Shown here: positions 48,406 to 57,985 of the stretch, piece after piece
Layout of the letters: each line of letters starts with the position of its first letter
Position numbering within the stretch: position 1 is the first letter of the stretch
Assembly: GCA_040220415.1 (NCBI GenBank)
Contig: JAVJUV010000010.1
Span: 1-64,000 of the forward strand
Direction: 5' to 3'
Length of the DNA stretch: 64,000 nt
From: JAVJUV01 sp040220415
GTDB lineage: Bacteria; Pseudomonadota; Alphaproteobacteria; Rhodobacterales; Rhodobacteraceae
Made by a program: the position numbers and the translations under genes
The notes under the pieces: generated by a model
Database searches by the model: none
What the model was told of the DNA's origin: nothing
Seen by the model: only the letters and a program-made list of their open reading frames with translations

Positions 48406-50460
48406 ATGGACGGGTCGCAGCCAAGCGCCCAAAACTTGCTTTCCGAAATTTTCGGTTTTGCAGATTTCCGCCCTATGCAGGCCGACATCGTAGATGCGGT
48501 AACGGTTGGTCAGGACGTCCTTGCGATACTGCCCACGGGCGGCGGCAAATCGCTTTGCTTTCAGCTTCCCGCGCTGCTTCGGCCAGGCGTTACTGTCGTG
48601 TTGTCGCCGCTCATAGCGCTTATGCGTGATCAGGTGCGCGTGCTGCGCGAAGCAGGTGTCGCTGCGGGCGCATTGACTTCGGGCAATACCGAAGAAGAAA
48701 CGAGCGCTGTATTTGACGCGCTGCACCGAGGCGAGCTGAAGCTGCTTTACATGGCGCCAGAACGACTGGCGTCCGGCGGAACGGAACGTCTCCTCAATCA
48801 GGCCGGTGTCACGATGATCGCCGTCGACGAGGCGCACTGCGTTAGCCAGTGGGGCCACGATTTTCGTCCGGACTATCTGCGGATTGGCGAACTGAGGCGC
48901 ACGCTGGACGTTCCTCTCGCAGCGTTCACCGCCACCGCCGATGCAGAGACCAGAGCCGAAATCGTCCAGCGGCTTTTTGGCGGGATCGAACCCCGTACTT
49001 TTCTCGGGGGCTTCGATCGTCCGAATATCCATCTCTCCTTCTCGCCGAAAAACAAACCGCGCGACCAGATCCTTTCGTTTGCCGCCGCCAGAAAAGGGCA
49101 ATCCGGCATTGTCTACGTGGGTACCCGGGCAAAAACGGAAACACTGGCCGCAGCGCTGAGTGACGCAGGGCATGAAGCGCTAGCTTACCACGGCGGTATG
49201 GAGTCCGATACGAGGAGGGAGGTCGAACGACGCTTCCAGACCGATGACGGCCTGATTGTCTGTGCCACCGTGGCTTTCGGCATGGGAATCGACAAGCCCG
49301 ATATCCGGTGGGTTGCACATGCCGATCTTCCCAAGTCCATCGAGTCATATTACCAGGAAGTCGGTCGCGCCGGTCGCGATGGCGCCCCGGCCGAAACCCT
49401 GACACTCTACGGTGCCGACGACATTCGTTTCCGTCGCATGCAGATCGACGAAGGACTGGCGCCACCAACGCGCAGAATGGCCGATCATGGACGCTTGAAT
49501 GCACTTCTGGGACTGGCCGAAGCACAGGTCTGCCGGCGGCAAAAACTGCTTGCGTATTTTGGCGAACAGACCGGAACTTGCGGGAACTGCGATCTCTGCG
49601 ACGCTCCGCCCGAAGTCTTTGACGGGACCGAAGCGGTCATGAAGGCGCTTTCAGCAGTTCTCAGAACTGGTGAGAACTTCGGTGCCGGACACCTGACGGA
49701 CATTCTTGTCGGTGCCTCGACCGAGAAGGTGCGACAGAGACGGCACGACCAATTACCGACATTCGGCGTCGGGCAGGATATGGACCGTCGTCAATGGGCG
49801 GCGGTCTTTCGTCAGATGATGGGTTTCGATTTCGTCCGGCCGGACCCGGAACGACATGGCGCACTTAGGATGACGGAACGTGCGCGCCCCCTGCTTCGCG
49901 GCGACATTGCCGTCATGCTCCGGCGAGATTGCATCGTCAATGCCGTGCAGCACCGCCTTGCCGCAAAGGCCTTGGTCTCGGACGAGGACGCCCCACTTCT
50001 CTCGGCGCTCAAAGCGAAACGTCGTTCGTTGGCGGAAGCCGCCAGGGTACCGGCCTACGTCATCTTCAATGATCGAACGCTGATTGAAATTGCGGAAAAA
50101 CGTCCGAAGACATTGGATCAAATGGCTACGATCAGCGGTGTCGGGGCCAAGAAACTTGAACGCTACGGAGCGATGTTTCTCGAAGTGATTTCGGGTGAGA
50201 GTGCAGCGCCAGAGCACCCCGTCCGAAGAAAGCTGGCCGGCCGCTCGGCTGGACTGGTCTACGATCGGCTTCTTTCCGTGCAAGCCGAGCTGCATCGGGG
50301 GGCTGATGGAACAGGGAAGCCAATGAGTTGCTCAGCCTCGCTCTTGGCCAAAGTTGCGGCTTTGGGGCCTGATGCTCGGGACCATATAGAACGCATCTTG
50401 GGCGAGCGTTTGGCGGCGCGGTTCGGGGAAGCATTTGCACAGGTTCTCGGCGAAGACTGA
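48406..50460 (+). CDS. recQ: ATP-dependent DNA helicase RecQ
   Basis: A 684-residue RecQ helicase, unwinding recombination and stalled-fork intermediates. Walker A PTGGGKS (43-49), DEAH (141-144), motif V/VI region YYQEVGRAGRDGAPAE, the zinc-binding cysteines CGNCDLC, the RQC winged helix and the C-terminal HRDC domain (about 525-600), then an additional C-terminal region of about 80 residues. Full length and intact. Confidence 0.97.
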   Translation: MDGSQPSAQNLLSEIFGFADFRPMQADIVDAVTVGQDVLAILPTGGGKSLCFQLPALLRPGVTVVLSPLIALMRDQVRVLREAGVAAGALTSGNTEEETSAVFDALHRGELKLLYMAPERLASGGTERLLNQAGVTMIAVDEAHCVSQWGHDFRPDYLRIGELRRTLDVPLAAFTATADAETRAEIVQRLFGGIEPRTFLGGFDRPNIHLSFSPKNKPRDQILSFAAARKGQSGIVYVGTRAKTETLAAALSDAGHEALAYHGGMESDTRREVERRFQTDDGLIVCATVAFGMGIDKPDIRWVAHADLPKSIESYYQEVGRAGRDGAPAETLTLYGADDIRFRRMQIDEGLAPPTRRMADHGRLNALLGLAEAQVCRRQKLLAYFGEQTGTCGNCDLCDAPPEVFDGTEAVMKALSAVLRTGENFGAGHLTDILVGASTEKVRQRRHDQLPTFGVGQDMDRRQWAAVFRQMMGFDFVRPDPERHGALRMTERARPLLRGDIAVMLRRDCIVNAVQHRLAAKALVSDEDAPLLSALKAKRRSLAEAARVPAYVIFNDRTLIEIAEKRPKTLDQMATISGVGAKKLERYGAMFLEVISGESAAPEHPVRRKLAGRSAGLVYDRLLSVQAELHRGADGTGKPMSCSASLLAKVAALGPDARDHIERILGERLAARFGEAFAQVLGED

Positions 50461-50531
50461 ATGCCGCTTTCGCCCGTGGTGGAAGTCTCGCCATGACATG
50501 CTAGTTCGCAACTCAAACAAAAGGGAGAAGC

Positions 50532-51317
50532 ATGCTTGTAGTGGTATCGCCGGCTAAACGTCTTGACTGGTCCGAGTGTCCCTTTGACACAACTGTGCCC
50601 TTGTTCTCAGCGGAAGCCGCGCAGTTGGCCGCACACGCCCGCCAGTTGACCCTGGCCAGGCTCAAGGACTTGATGGACCTCTCGGACAATCTTGCAAAAC
50701 TCAACCGGGAGCGGTTTCGGAATTTCAGCAATGATCCGGCCGACGACATCACGCGCCCCGCACTTTACGCATTTGCCGGGGATACGTTTCTAGGTTTCGA
50801 CGCCGCCTCGCTGGATGACGAAACACGTGCCCGTGCGCAAAGCCACATGCGCATCCTATCTGGCCTTTATGGGGTCCTGCGTCCGATGGATGCCATTCAG
50901 CAATACAGGTTGGAGATGGGAAGCCGTTTGAAGACCAGGCGCGGTGCGAACCTCTATCAATACTGGGGTGACCGGATCTCGACGGCACTTAAACAGGCCG
51001 CCGAGGAGATCGGCACAGATACGCTCGTCAACTGCGCGAGCCAGGAGTACTTTTCCGCTGTCGACAGGCAGGCACTCAAGCTCAGGATCGTCACGCCTGA
51101 ATTCTACGAAACGAAAAATGGACTCCCGAAGATCGTCAGTTTCTTCGCCAAGAGGGCACGTGGTGCGATGTCGCGATTCATCATCGAGAACCGAGTAACA
51201 ACCGATGCTGGTATCCGTGATTTCGATCTTGGAGGCTACCGGTTCGCCGAGGCATCGGAAGATGGCTCGCGTCTCGTGTTTCGCCGGGACACTGAAGCGG
51301 CCGAACTGGTCGCCTGA
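50532..51317 (+). CDS. yaaA: Peroxide-stress protein YaaA
   Basis: A 261-residue YaaA (DUF328): MLVVVSPAKRLDW start, LYAFAGDTFLGFDAASLD, ILSGLYGVLRPMDAIQQYRL and VSFFAKRARGAMSRFIIEN are the family landmarks. In E. coli it lowers free iron during peroxide stress. AAAAGGGAGAAGC precedes the ATG. Convergent with the hybrid kinase. Confidence 0.95.
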   Translation: MLVVVSPAKRLDWSECPFDTTVPLFSAEAAQLAAHARQLTLARLKDLMDLSDNLAKLNRERFRNFSNDPADDITRPALYAFAGDTFLGFDAASLDDETRARAQSHMRILSGLYGVLRPMDAIQQYRLEMGSRLKTRRGANLYQYWGDRISTALKQAAEEIGTDTLVNCASQEYFSAVDRQALKLRIVTPEFYETKNGLPKIVSFFAKRARGAMSRFIIENRVTTDAGIRDFDLGGYRFAEASEDGSRLVFRRDTEAAELVA

Positions 51318-51319
51318 TC

Positions 51320-53659
51320 CTATCTTGCCGCCGCGTGCGCGACCGTTTTGCCGATATCGACCAAGGGGTTCTGAAAGCCCTCTGCAGCGACCGCGACGAT
51401 GTGATCGATCATCGCTTTCTTTTTGACCGGCTTCGTCAGGTAGTGGTCAATTCCCGCAGCCAGAATTTCGTCGGCGTCTCCCTCCATGGCGTGAGCTGTG
51501 ATCGCGATGATCGGACAATGAGGAAGGTTTTGTTCCTTCTCGACAGCACGAATCCGACGTGCTGCCTCCTTGCCGTCCATCTTAGGCATCGAGATATCGG
51601 TAAATACGATGTCAGGCGGCTGCCACTGGTACCGATCAAGCGCCTGATTGCCATCTTCCGCAAAATCCAACTCAATGTTCAGATGCTGGAGCATCTTCTG
51701 AATGACGAACCGATTGGTACGATTGTCTTCGGCGACCAGCACACGCAAGGGGCGTGGCTTGGAATCTGTGGTGTCGGTTGCCGCACCAGGGTTGACGGAC
51801 CAATCTGACTCCAGTTGCTCTTCGGATTCCATGGCGGTGGCCTTGTCTGACATCAACTCGAAGTGGTCCGTATCAAACGCCAGGTCGTTAGTCGTGAACT
51901 GATCTTCCCCCGATTGCCCCGGCTTCGGAATGGACTTCAGGCAGGTGCTCAGCCCCGTTCTGAGCACAGGGCGCTGAAGAACTCCGGCAAAAGGTGATCC
52001 TGTCCGCACAAGCGCTGTCGGGCCGTTTACCAGCAGGATCATGGCCGCCGGCCTGAACTTCTCGCCCAAGGCCCGCCCCGATGCGTTTGCGTCTTCACCA
52101 AGAACCATTGGCTCAATGAATAATACGTCTCGATACCCAACTCGATGGCTGCCTAGCTCCTCGATCGAAGACAAGGCAACGGGTCGCAAACCCATGAGGT
52201 TCAGCAGCTTTTGGATGATGGATCGATGCAAACCCTCATGATCCACAACAAAAGCTCTGTCCATCCAGGATGGCGCGGCGATGTCATCGCCTTCGATCTG
52301 CTCGACGGATGGCAATGTGAGCGTGAAGCCAAAACCCGAACCGCTGCCCTCGCTGGAATCCACCCAGATTTCACCACCCATGAGTTCGACCAGCCTTTTC
52401 GTGATCGCCAGGCCGAGTCCCGTGCCGTCGTGAGTCCGATCACGCTCATTCTCGACCTGGTGAAACTCGCGGAATATATCTTCCAGCTTGTCCGTCGGAA
52501 TGCCTATGCCTGTATCCTCAATGGTGACGTGGACGCGGTACTCATCGCTATTCTCGCCCGGCAGTCCCACGACGCGAATTACAACATGGCCCTTTTCGGT
52601 GAACTTGATGGCATTGCCGACCAGGTTCGTCAGTACCTGTCGGATTCGGCCGGCGTCGCCGATATAAGTGGTGGGCATAAACAGGTCGTAGTCTACCGCC
52701 AGTTGAAGGCCCTTGTCGTAGGCTGCAGGTCCAAGAAGTGTCACGACCTCATGAATACAGCGCTCCAGGTCAAACGGTCGGGCCTTGAAGCTGACTTTCT
52801 CGGCTTCGATCTTGGAGTAGTCGAGCACGTCATTTATGATTACCAACAACGCTTCGCCAGAGGACTTGATGGTCTCGGTGTAAACGCGCTGCTCTTCGTC
52901 CATGACGGTTTCGGCCAGCATGTCCGCCATTCCGATGATGCCGTTCATGGGCGTTCGGATCTCGTGGCTCATATTGGCAAGAAATGCCGATTTTGCACGG
53001 TTGGCCGCCTCGGCCTTGTGCCGTGCGTCCTGAAGTTGTTGTTCGCGCGCAATTTGTTCGGTGATGTTCAGTGCAAGCGTTACCAGGTCGCCGTCCCTGG
53101 TACGACGGTCGATCAGCTTGACGTATTGCCCGTTCCAGATTTTCAGTATGGCTGAATCGATGCGAATTGCGTCCAGTCGCTTGAGCATCCTTTCCCGCCA
53201 GTTTTTTGCCTTCAGACCGCCAGTGTCAACAATGCCCTCTTCAGCCAGCAAAAGAAGTAATTCGTCCATCGCGATACCTGGTCTTACCATTTCCAGACCG
53301 TCGAAGATGGCCAAATAGGCACGGTTCGCCGCGATCAGCACATCGTTAGGGTCGAATACTGCGAAGCCGTCTCTGATGGTCTCAAGTGAATCCCACAGTC
53401 GGCGTTCCGCAATTGTTATCGCGCTTTCGGCATGGGCAAGGCTTTCCCTGGCGCTGTCATATCGGGCACGAAATTCGGCAGCCTCGTGCCGTGCGGTTAC
53501 TAGACCCAACTGCGTTGAAACGATCTCGCGAGACAGAGTTCGCGCATGAACCGAGAGTTTCTCGTTCGCGTCATAGAGCTCGGATTTCGTCTGCTCCAGC
53601 AGCCTCTCGGCAGCGAGACGCGCGCGTTTTTCGGCGACAAGTTGTTGGACCAAATCCAT
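51320..53659 (-). CDS. Soluble hybrid histidine kinase
   Basis: A 779-residue sensor kinase without membrane helices. Order: N-terminal coiled coil (about 1-90), PAS domain (about 90-205), HisKA with phospho-acceptor His232 in NMSHEIRTPMNGIIG, HATPase (N-box NLVGNAIKFTEKG, DTGIGIP, GTGLGLAITKRLVELMGG), a degenerate receiver-like segment (about 470-590) that starts AFVVDHEGLHRSII and lacks a clear acceptor Asp, and an intact C-terminal receiver (Asp688 in IVFTDISMPKMDG; TAHA; LTKPV). Likely passes phosphate to a separate Hpt protein. Partner unknown. Confidence 0.93.
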   Translation of the reverse strand: MDLVQQLVAEKRARLAAERLLEQTKSELYDANEKLSVHARTLSREIVSTQLGLVTARHEAAEFRARYDSARESLAHAESAITIAERRLWDSLETIRDGFAVFDPNDVLIAANRAYLAIFDGLEMVRPGIAMDELLLLLAEEGIVDTGGLKAKNWRERMLKRLDAIRIDSAILKIWNGQYVKLIDRRTRDGDLVTLALNITEQIAREQQLQDARHKAEAANRAKSAFLANMSHEIRTPMNGIIGMADMLAETVMDEEQRVYTETIKSSGEALLVIINDVLDYSKIEAEKVSFKARPFDLERCIHEVVTLLGPAAYDKGLQLAVDYDLFMPTTYIGDAGRIRQVLTNLVGNAIKFTEKGHVVIRVVGLPGENSDEYRVHVTIEDTGIGIPTDKLEDIFREFHQVENERDRTHDGTGLGLAITKRLVELMGGEIWVDSSEGSGSGFGFTLTLPSVEQIEGDDIAAPSWMDRAFVVDHEGLHRSIIQKLLNLMGLRPVALSSIEELGSHRVGYRDVLFIEPMVLGEDANASGRALGEKFRPAAMILLVNGPTALVRTGSPFAGVLQRPVLRTGLSTCLKSIPKPGQSGEDQFTTNDLAFDTDHFELMSDKATAMESEEQLESDWSVNPGAATDTTDSKPRPLRVLVAEDNRTNRFVIQKMLQHLNIELDFAEDGNQALDRYQWQPPDIVFTDISMPKMDGKEAARRIRAVEKEQNLPHCPIIAITAHAMEGDADEILAAGIDHYLTKPVKKKAMIDHIVAVAAEGFQNPLVDIGKTVAHAAAR

Positions 53660-53733
53660 TGAGGTGGCTCCGGATAAGCTGAGCCTTTATGACAAACGCC
53701 TGGTAAATGGGGTGTTAATGCGCAGCGCGGCGT

Positions 53734-54225
53734 TCAGACATCAAACCGACCCTGCTCGGTATTCTTGTTCAATCCTTGCGCCTCGAAAACACGTCCGTTC
53801 ATGACACCGTAGATACCTTCTGGAAGAGTCTGGGCTGCAATGATTGCACTGCCGAGATTGAACGGACCGTCGGAAAAGCTGAGGGAATGGGGGCGCATTG
53901 CACCGGTAAATACAACGGTCTTCCCTTGGATCCTTTCCGCCAGCCAGCGGGCGCTTTCGCCCATCGTACCGGTTCCGTGAGTGACGACAATCGAAGTTTC
54001 TTCCGCGGCTTTGACGGACTCGGCGATTGCATTGCGGTCGTTGTCGTCGAAGTCCAGGCTGTCCTTCAGCATTATCCGCTCGACCTTTGGAAAGTGACAC
54101 CGACCAATGGATAGAATTTCGGGAATGTGAGTCGACTGATCCTTGGCGAAAGCGAGTCCTTCGGTCATCGGGTCATGGATCTTGTCGATCGTGCCGCCTG
54201 TCACGATAATCCGCACGTCTTTCAC
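53734..54225 (-). CDS. Short asparaginase-like protein
   Basis: A 163-residue protein covering only the N-terminal domain of type I/II asparaginases (usual length about 330). The first catalytic Thr is present in IIVTGGTIDK (Thr12), but the second motif, normally HGTDT, is HGTGT (83-87), so the catalytic Asp is Gly. Short asparaginase-domain proteins are known in this group; activity is doubtful. GTG 54225 follows AAGGGAG; the frame is open to 54285. Confidence 0.8.
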   Translation of the reverse strand: MKDVRIIVTGGTIDKIHDPMTEGLAFAKDQSTHIPEILSIGRCHFPKVERIMLKDSLDFDDNDRNAIAESVKAAEETSIVVTHGTGTMGESARWLAERIQGKTVVFTGAMRPHSLSFSDGPFNLGSAIIAAQTLPEGIYGVMNGRVFEAQGLNKNTEQGRFDV

Positions 54226-54300
54226 GTGAAGTCTCCCTTTGAATGCCGAACTGGGCATGGCAGCCGTCGCCGACAATTGGTTCACCCGCGCTGCAACCTT

Positions 54301-55476
54301 TCAGGCGCGTTCGATCGCCAGAGCGATGCCCTGTCCGCCACCGATGCACATGGTTATCAGCGCTTTCGAGCCGCCGGTCCGCTCCAACTCATAAAGCGCC
54401 TTCACGACCAGTATGGCCCCTGTTGCACCGACGGGATGTCCAAGCGCGATCGCGCCGCCATTGGGGTTCACCCGGTTCGGGTCCAGATCAAGCTGTTTGT
54501 TGACTGCCAGTGCCTGAGCCGCAAAGGCTTCGTTCGACTCGATCACGTCGAAGTCGTCAACAGAAAGTCCGGTGCGCGACAACAAGTTCTGAACGGCGGG
54601 CACAGGCCCAATTCCCATGACTTCCGGTCTTACGCCAGCATGAGCGTATCCCAGAACGCGCGCACGTGCCGTCAACCCCTTGGCCTTTGCCTCTTCTGCC
54701 GTAGCCAGCACCAAGGCCGCCGCACCGTCGTTGATGCCGCTGGCATTGCCGGCCGTAACTGTTCCATCTTTCTGAAAGACCGCACGCAAACTACCAAGTG
54801 TCTCGGCAGAGGTTGTTTTCGGATGTTCGTCGGTGTCGAACGTGATCATCTCGCGCCGCACCTTCACCTCGACAGGAACTATCTGATCCTTGAACCGGCC
54901 CTCGGCAATCGCCGCGGCGGCACGGGTCTGGCTCTCAAGCGCGAATGCATCCTGCGCTTCGCGGCTAATTTCGTGCTCCTTCGCGACGTTCTCGGCCGTG
55001 ACGCCCATATGACCTGTGCCGAACGGGCAGTTCAATGCGCCCAACATCATGTCCGAACCGTCTGCATCGCCCATTTTCTGTCCCCATCGGGCCGCGGGAA
55101 GAATGTAGGGAGAATTGCTCATGCTCTCCGCTCCGCCTGCGAGCCCGAGGTCAGCGTCGCCCATGGCAAGGGCTTGAACCACACTCACAATCGCCTGCGC
55201 ACCGGAACCGCAAAGGCGATTCACGTTCATGGCCGGCGTTGTTTCGGGAATACCGGCTTCCATCGCAGCGACCCGGCTCAGATACATGTCTCGGGGCTCG
55301 GTATTGATGACATGTCCGAAAGCGACATGTCCGATGGCGTCTCCTTGAACACCTGCGCGTTCCAATGCGGCCTTCGCGACAATAGATGCCAACGCAATGG
55401 GCTTCACTCCGGCCAGCGAACCACCGAATGTACCAATGGCGGTACGTGCGCCTGACAGAATGACGATATCCTTCAT
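54301..55476 (-). CDS. phaA: Acetyl-CoA C-acetyltransferase (thiolase)
   Basis: A 391-residue thiolase: nucleophilic Cys in NVNRLCGSGAQAIV (about Cys90), GGAESMSNSPY, NEAFAAQALA, and GGAIALGHPVGATGA (His) and CIGGGQGIALAIE (acid/base Cys) near the C-terminus. It condenses or cleaves acyl-CoAs; whether it serves PHB synthesis or fatty-acid degradation is not clear since phaB is not adjacent. ATG 55476 follows GGGAGG. Confidence 0.93.
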   Translation of the reverse strand: MKDIVILSGARTAIGTFGGSLAGVKPIALASIVAKAALERAGVQGDAIGHVAFGHVINTEPRDMYLSRVAAMEAGIPETTPAMNVNRLCGSGAQAIVSVVQALAMGDADLGLAGGAESMSNSPYILPAARWGQKMGDADGSDMMLGALNCPFGTGHMGVTAENVAKEHEISREAQDAFALESQTRAAAAIAEGRFKDQIVPVEVKVRREMITFDTDEHPKTTSAETLGSLRAVFQKDGTVTAGNASGINDGAAALVLATAEEAKAKGLTARARVLGYAHAGVRPEVMGIGPVPAVQNLLSRTGLSVDDFDVIESNEAFAAQALAVNKQLDLDPNRVNPNGGAIALGHPVGATGAILVVKALYELERTGGSKALITMCIGGGQGIALAIERA

Positions 55477-55677
55477 GGATGGTCCTCCCATTTTGGGTCC
55501 AAGTGATACAAAGGCACAAACAGCGTAGCGCTTCCAGTTTCAATGCTGGCCAGCGACGCGATGTCCGTGCCACGAGATAAGTCGGGTGGTGCGATCAGAA
55601 ATCGACTTGGCATGTGGCAATGGGGCCTAACCCGAAGTTCGGACTCGTGCTAGGCCGAGATGAAAAGGAGAGGTTGG

Positions 55678-56862
55678 ATGACCGATTTCAGCAATCATCT
55701 CGAGACTGTCCTTGCGGATATCGAGACACAGGGTCTCATGAAGCGCGAGCGGCTGATTACGTCACCTCAAGGTGCGCATATCAAAGCCGGGGGGCGAAGT
55801 ATGCTGAACCTCTGCGCCAACAACTATCTCGGACTTGCAGATGATCCGCGTCTGATCGCTGCTGCCAAGGCCGCGATGGACGACCACGGTTTCGGCATGG
55901 CTTCGGTCCGTTTCATATGTGGAACCCAGGATTTGCACCGCGAACTTGAAATGGCATTGGCCCGATTTCTGGGCATGGAGGACTCGATCCTGTTCGCGGC
56001 TTGCTTCGACGCCAATGGCGGTCTTTTCGAACCGCTGCTTGGTCCCGAGGATGCAGTCGTTTCCGATTCTCTGAACCATGCCTCGATTATCGATGGTATT
56101 CGGCTCTGCAAGGCGCGGCGCTATCGCTACGCCAATTCCGACATGGATGATCTGGAAGTTCAGTTGAAACAGGCCCGCACCGAGGGCGCCCGGTTTGTCT
56201 TGATCGCGACCGACGGTGTTTTTTCGATGGATGGCTACCTCGCCAGTCTGACGGAGATTCGTGCTCTGGCGGACCGTTACGATGCCTTGATAATGGTGGA
56301 TGATTGCCACGCCACCGGCTTCATGGGTCCGAAAGGCGCGGGCACGCCCGCCCATGCGGGTGTCAAGGTTGATATCCTCACTGGAACACTGGGCAAGGCG
56401 TTGGGTGGAGCGATCGGAGGGTATATCGCGGCCAGTCAGCGGATGGTCGATCTCCTGCGCCAACGAGCGCGGCCGTATCTCTTCTCGAATGCGCTTCCCC
56501 CGATGGTCACAGCGGCAGGGATCGAGGCGATCAGCATTGTCGAAGAGGGCGACGACCTCCGTGATCGGCTCTTCGAAAATACTGTCTACTGGCGCGGCAA
56601 GCTCGAAGCCGCCGGCTTCGACTTATTGCCCGGCGAGCATCCGATTGTACCGGTCATGCTGGGCGATGCCCGGCTTGCGCAGGATATGGCGTCGCGGTTG
56701 AATGACCTTGGCGTATTCGTTGCCGGTTTCTTCTTTCCGGTCGTGCCTAAAGGCAAGGCGCGCATTCGCACACAGATGAACGCCGCGCTGACAACAGCCG
56801 ATCTCGACATGGCGGCCAACGCTTTTGAGCAAGCGGGCAGGGAAACGGGGGTTTTGACATGA
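55678..56862 (+). CDS. kbl: 2-amino-3-ketobutyrate CoA ligase (glycine C-acetyltransferase)
   Basis: A 394-residue PLP enzyme of the alpha-oxoamine synthase group, cleaving 2-amino-3-oxobutyrate with CoA to glycine and acetyl-CoA. Seen: NLCANNYLGLADDPRLI, GFGMASVRFICGTQDLHREL, MVDDCHATGFMGPKGAGTP and the PLP lysine in LTGTLGKALGGAIGGY. ATG 55678 follows AAAGGAGAGG. Overlaps tdh (ATGA): the threonine-to-glycine operon. Confidence 0.97.
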   Translation: MTDFSNHLETVLADIETQGLMKRERLITSPQGAHIKAGGRSMLNLCANNYLGLADDPRLIAAAKAAMDDHGFGMASVRFICGTQDLHRELEMALARFLGMEDSILFAACFDANGGLFEPLLGPEDAVVSDSLNHASIIDGIRLCKARRYRYANSDMDDLEVQLKQARTEGARFVLIATDGVFSMDGYLASLTEIRALADRYDALIMVDDCHATGFMGPKGAGTPAHAGVKVDILTGTLGKALGGAIGGYIAASQRMVDLLRQRARPYLFSNALPPMVTAAGIEAISIVEEGDDLRDRLFENTVYWRGKLEAAGFDLLPGEHPIVPVMLGDARLAQDMASRLNDLGVFVAGFFFPVVPKGKARIRTQMNAALTTADLDMAANAFEQAGRETGVLT

Positions 56863-57896
56863 CGAACGAGATGAAGGCGCTCGCCAAGACTCGACCGGCG
56901 CCCGGGCTTGACATGATAGATGCGCCGGTTCCGGAAATCGGCCCTGACGATGTGCTGATCCGGGTCAACAAGACGGGGATCTGTGGCACCGACATCCATA
57001 TCTGGGACTGGGATGACTGGGCGGCGAAGACCGTCCCCGTGCCGCTGATCACGGGCCATGAGTTTGCCGGTGAAATTGTCGAACTTGGCCGAAGAGTCGA
57101 AGACCTTGAACTCGGTCAGCGCGTCTCCGGCGAAGGCCATCTCATCGGCAAGCACTCTCGTCAGTCTCGCTCCGGCAAGTTTCACCTCGATCCGGAAACA
57201 CGTGGCATCGGGGTGAACGAGCAAGGCGCCTTCGCCGAGTATCTTCGGCTCCCCGCTTTCAACGCCATTCCGCTTCCCGACGCGATCGACGACGAAATCG
57301 GTGCAATTCTCGATCCGCTCGGTAACGCGGTTCACACTGCGCTCAGCTACGATCTGGTGGGCGAGGATGTCCTGATTACCGGCGCTGGGCCGATCGGCAT
57401 CATGGCCGCCGCTGTCGCACAGCACGTCGGCGCAAGGCACGTCGTCATTACCGATGTAAATCAAGCCCGCCTGGACCTGGCGCAGCAAGTGACCGAGGTC
57501 GTGCCTGTGAACGTCGCGGAAGAGGATCTGAAAGACGTCATGGCTAAACTGAAGATGAAGGAAGGCTTTGACGTCGGGCTCGAGATGTCCGGCAATCAGA
57601 AAGCTCTGGATCAGATGGTCGAGGCAATGGTGATGGGCGGACGCATTGCTCTGCTCGGCATCCCGCCCGGAAAATCGCCGGTCGACTGGTCACGCATAGT
57701 TTTCAAGGCGATCACGTTGAAGGGTGTGTATGGTCGTGAGATCTTCGAGACATGGTACAAGATGATTGCCATGCTGGAGGATGGGTTGGACGTGAGGAGA
57801 GTCATAACGCACCGGATGCATGTCGACGACTATCGGAACGGTTTTGAGATCATGAAGTCCGGATTGTCAGGCAAGATCGTGCTTGACTGGACCTGA
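56859..57896 (+). CDS. tdh: L-threonine 3-dehydrogenase
   Basis: A 345-residue zinc-type medium-chain dehydrogenase. Catalytic Zn ligands are present: Cys42 in TGICGTDIHIW and His67-Glu68 in ITGHEFAGE; the NAD fold has ITGAGPIGIMAAAVA. However, the structural-zinc lobe (about residues 92-118; GEGHLIGKHSRQSRSGKF) has none of the four cysteines usual in E. coli Tdh. Its place after kbl supports threonine as substrate. A 26-codon membrane microprotein follows. Confidence 0.95.
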   Translation: MTNEMKALAKTRPAPGLDMIDAPVPEIGPDDVLIRVNKTGICGTDIHIWDWDDWAAKTVPVPLITGHEFAGEIVELGRRVEDLELGQRVSGEGHLIGKHSRQSRSGKFHLDPETRGIGVNEQGAFAEYLRLPAFNAIPLPDAIDDEIGAILDPLGNAVHTALSYDLVGEDVLITGAGPIGIMAAAVAQHVGARHVVITDVNQARLDLAQQVTEVVPVNVAEEDLKDVMAKLKMKEGFDVGLEMSGNQKALDQMVEAMVMGGRIALLGIPPGKSPVDWSRIVFKAITLKGVYGREIFETWYKMIAMLEDGLDVRRVITHRMHVDDYRNGFEIMKSGLSGKIVLDWT

Positions 57897-57897
57897 C

Positions 57898-57978
57898 ATG
57901 CCGGACTTGATTTTCTGGATCGTAGTTCTTGCTGTGTTGTTCTTTGGCTTTCGCTGGCTGCAGAATCGAAAGAAGTAG
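57898..57978 (+). CDS. 26-residue single-span microprotein
   Basis: ATG 57898 to TAG 57976-57978, starting one base after the tdh stop. It encodes 26 residues: MPDLIFWIVVLAVLFFGFRW, then a basic tail LQNRKK; one membrane helix with the positive end inside. The tight coupling to tdh suggests translation by reinitiation. Confidence 0.5.
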   Translation: MPDLIFWIVVLAVLFFGFRWLQNRKK

Positions 57979-57985
57979 CCAGCCT

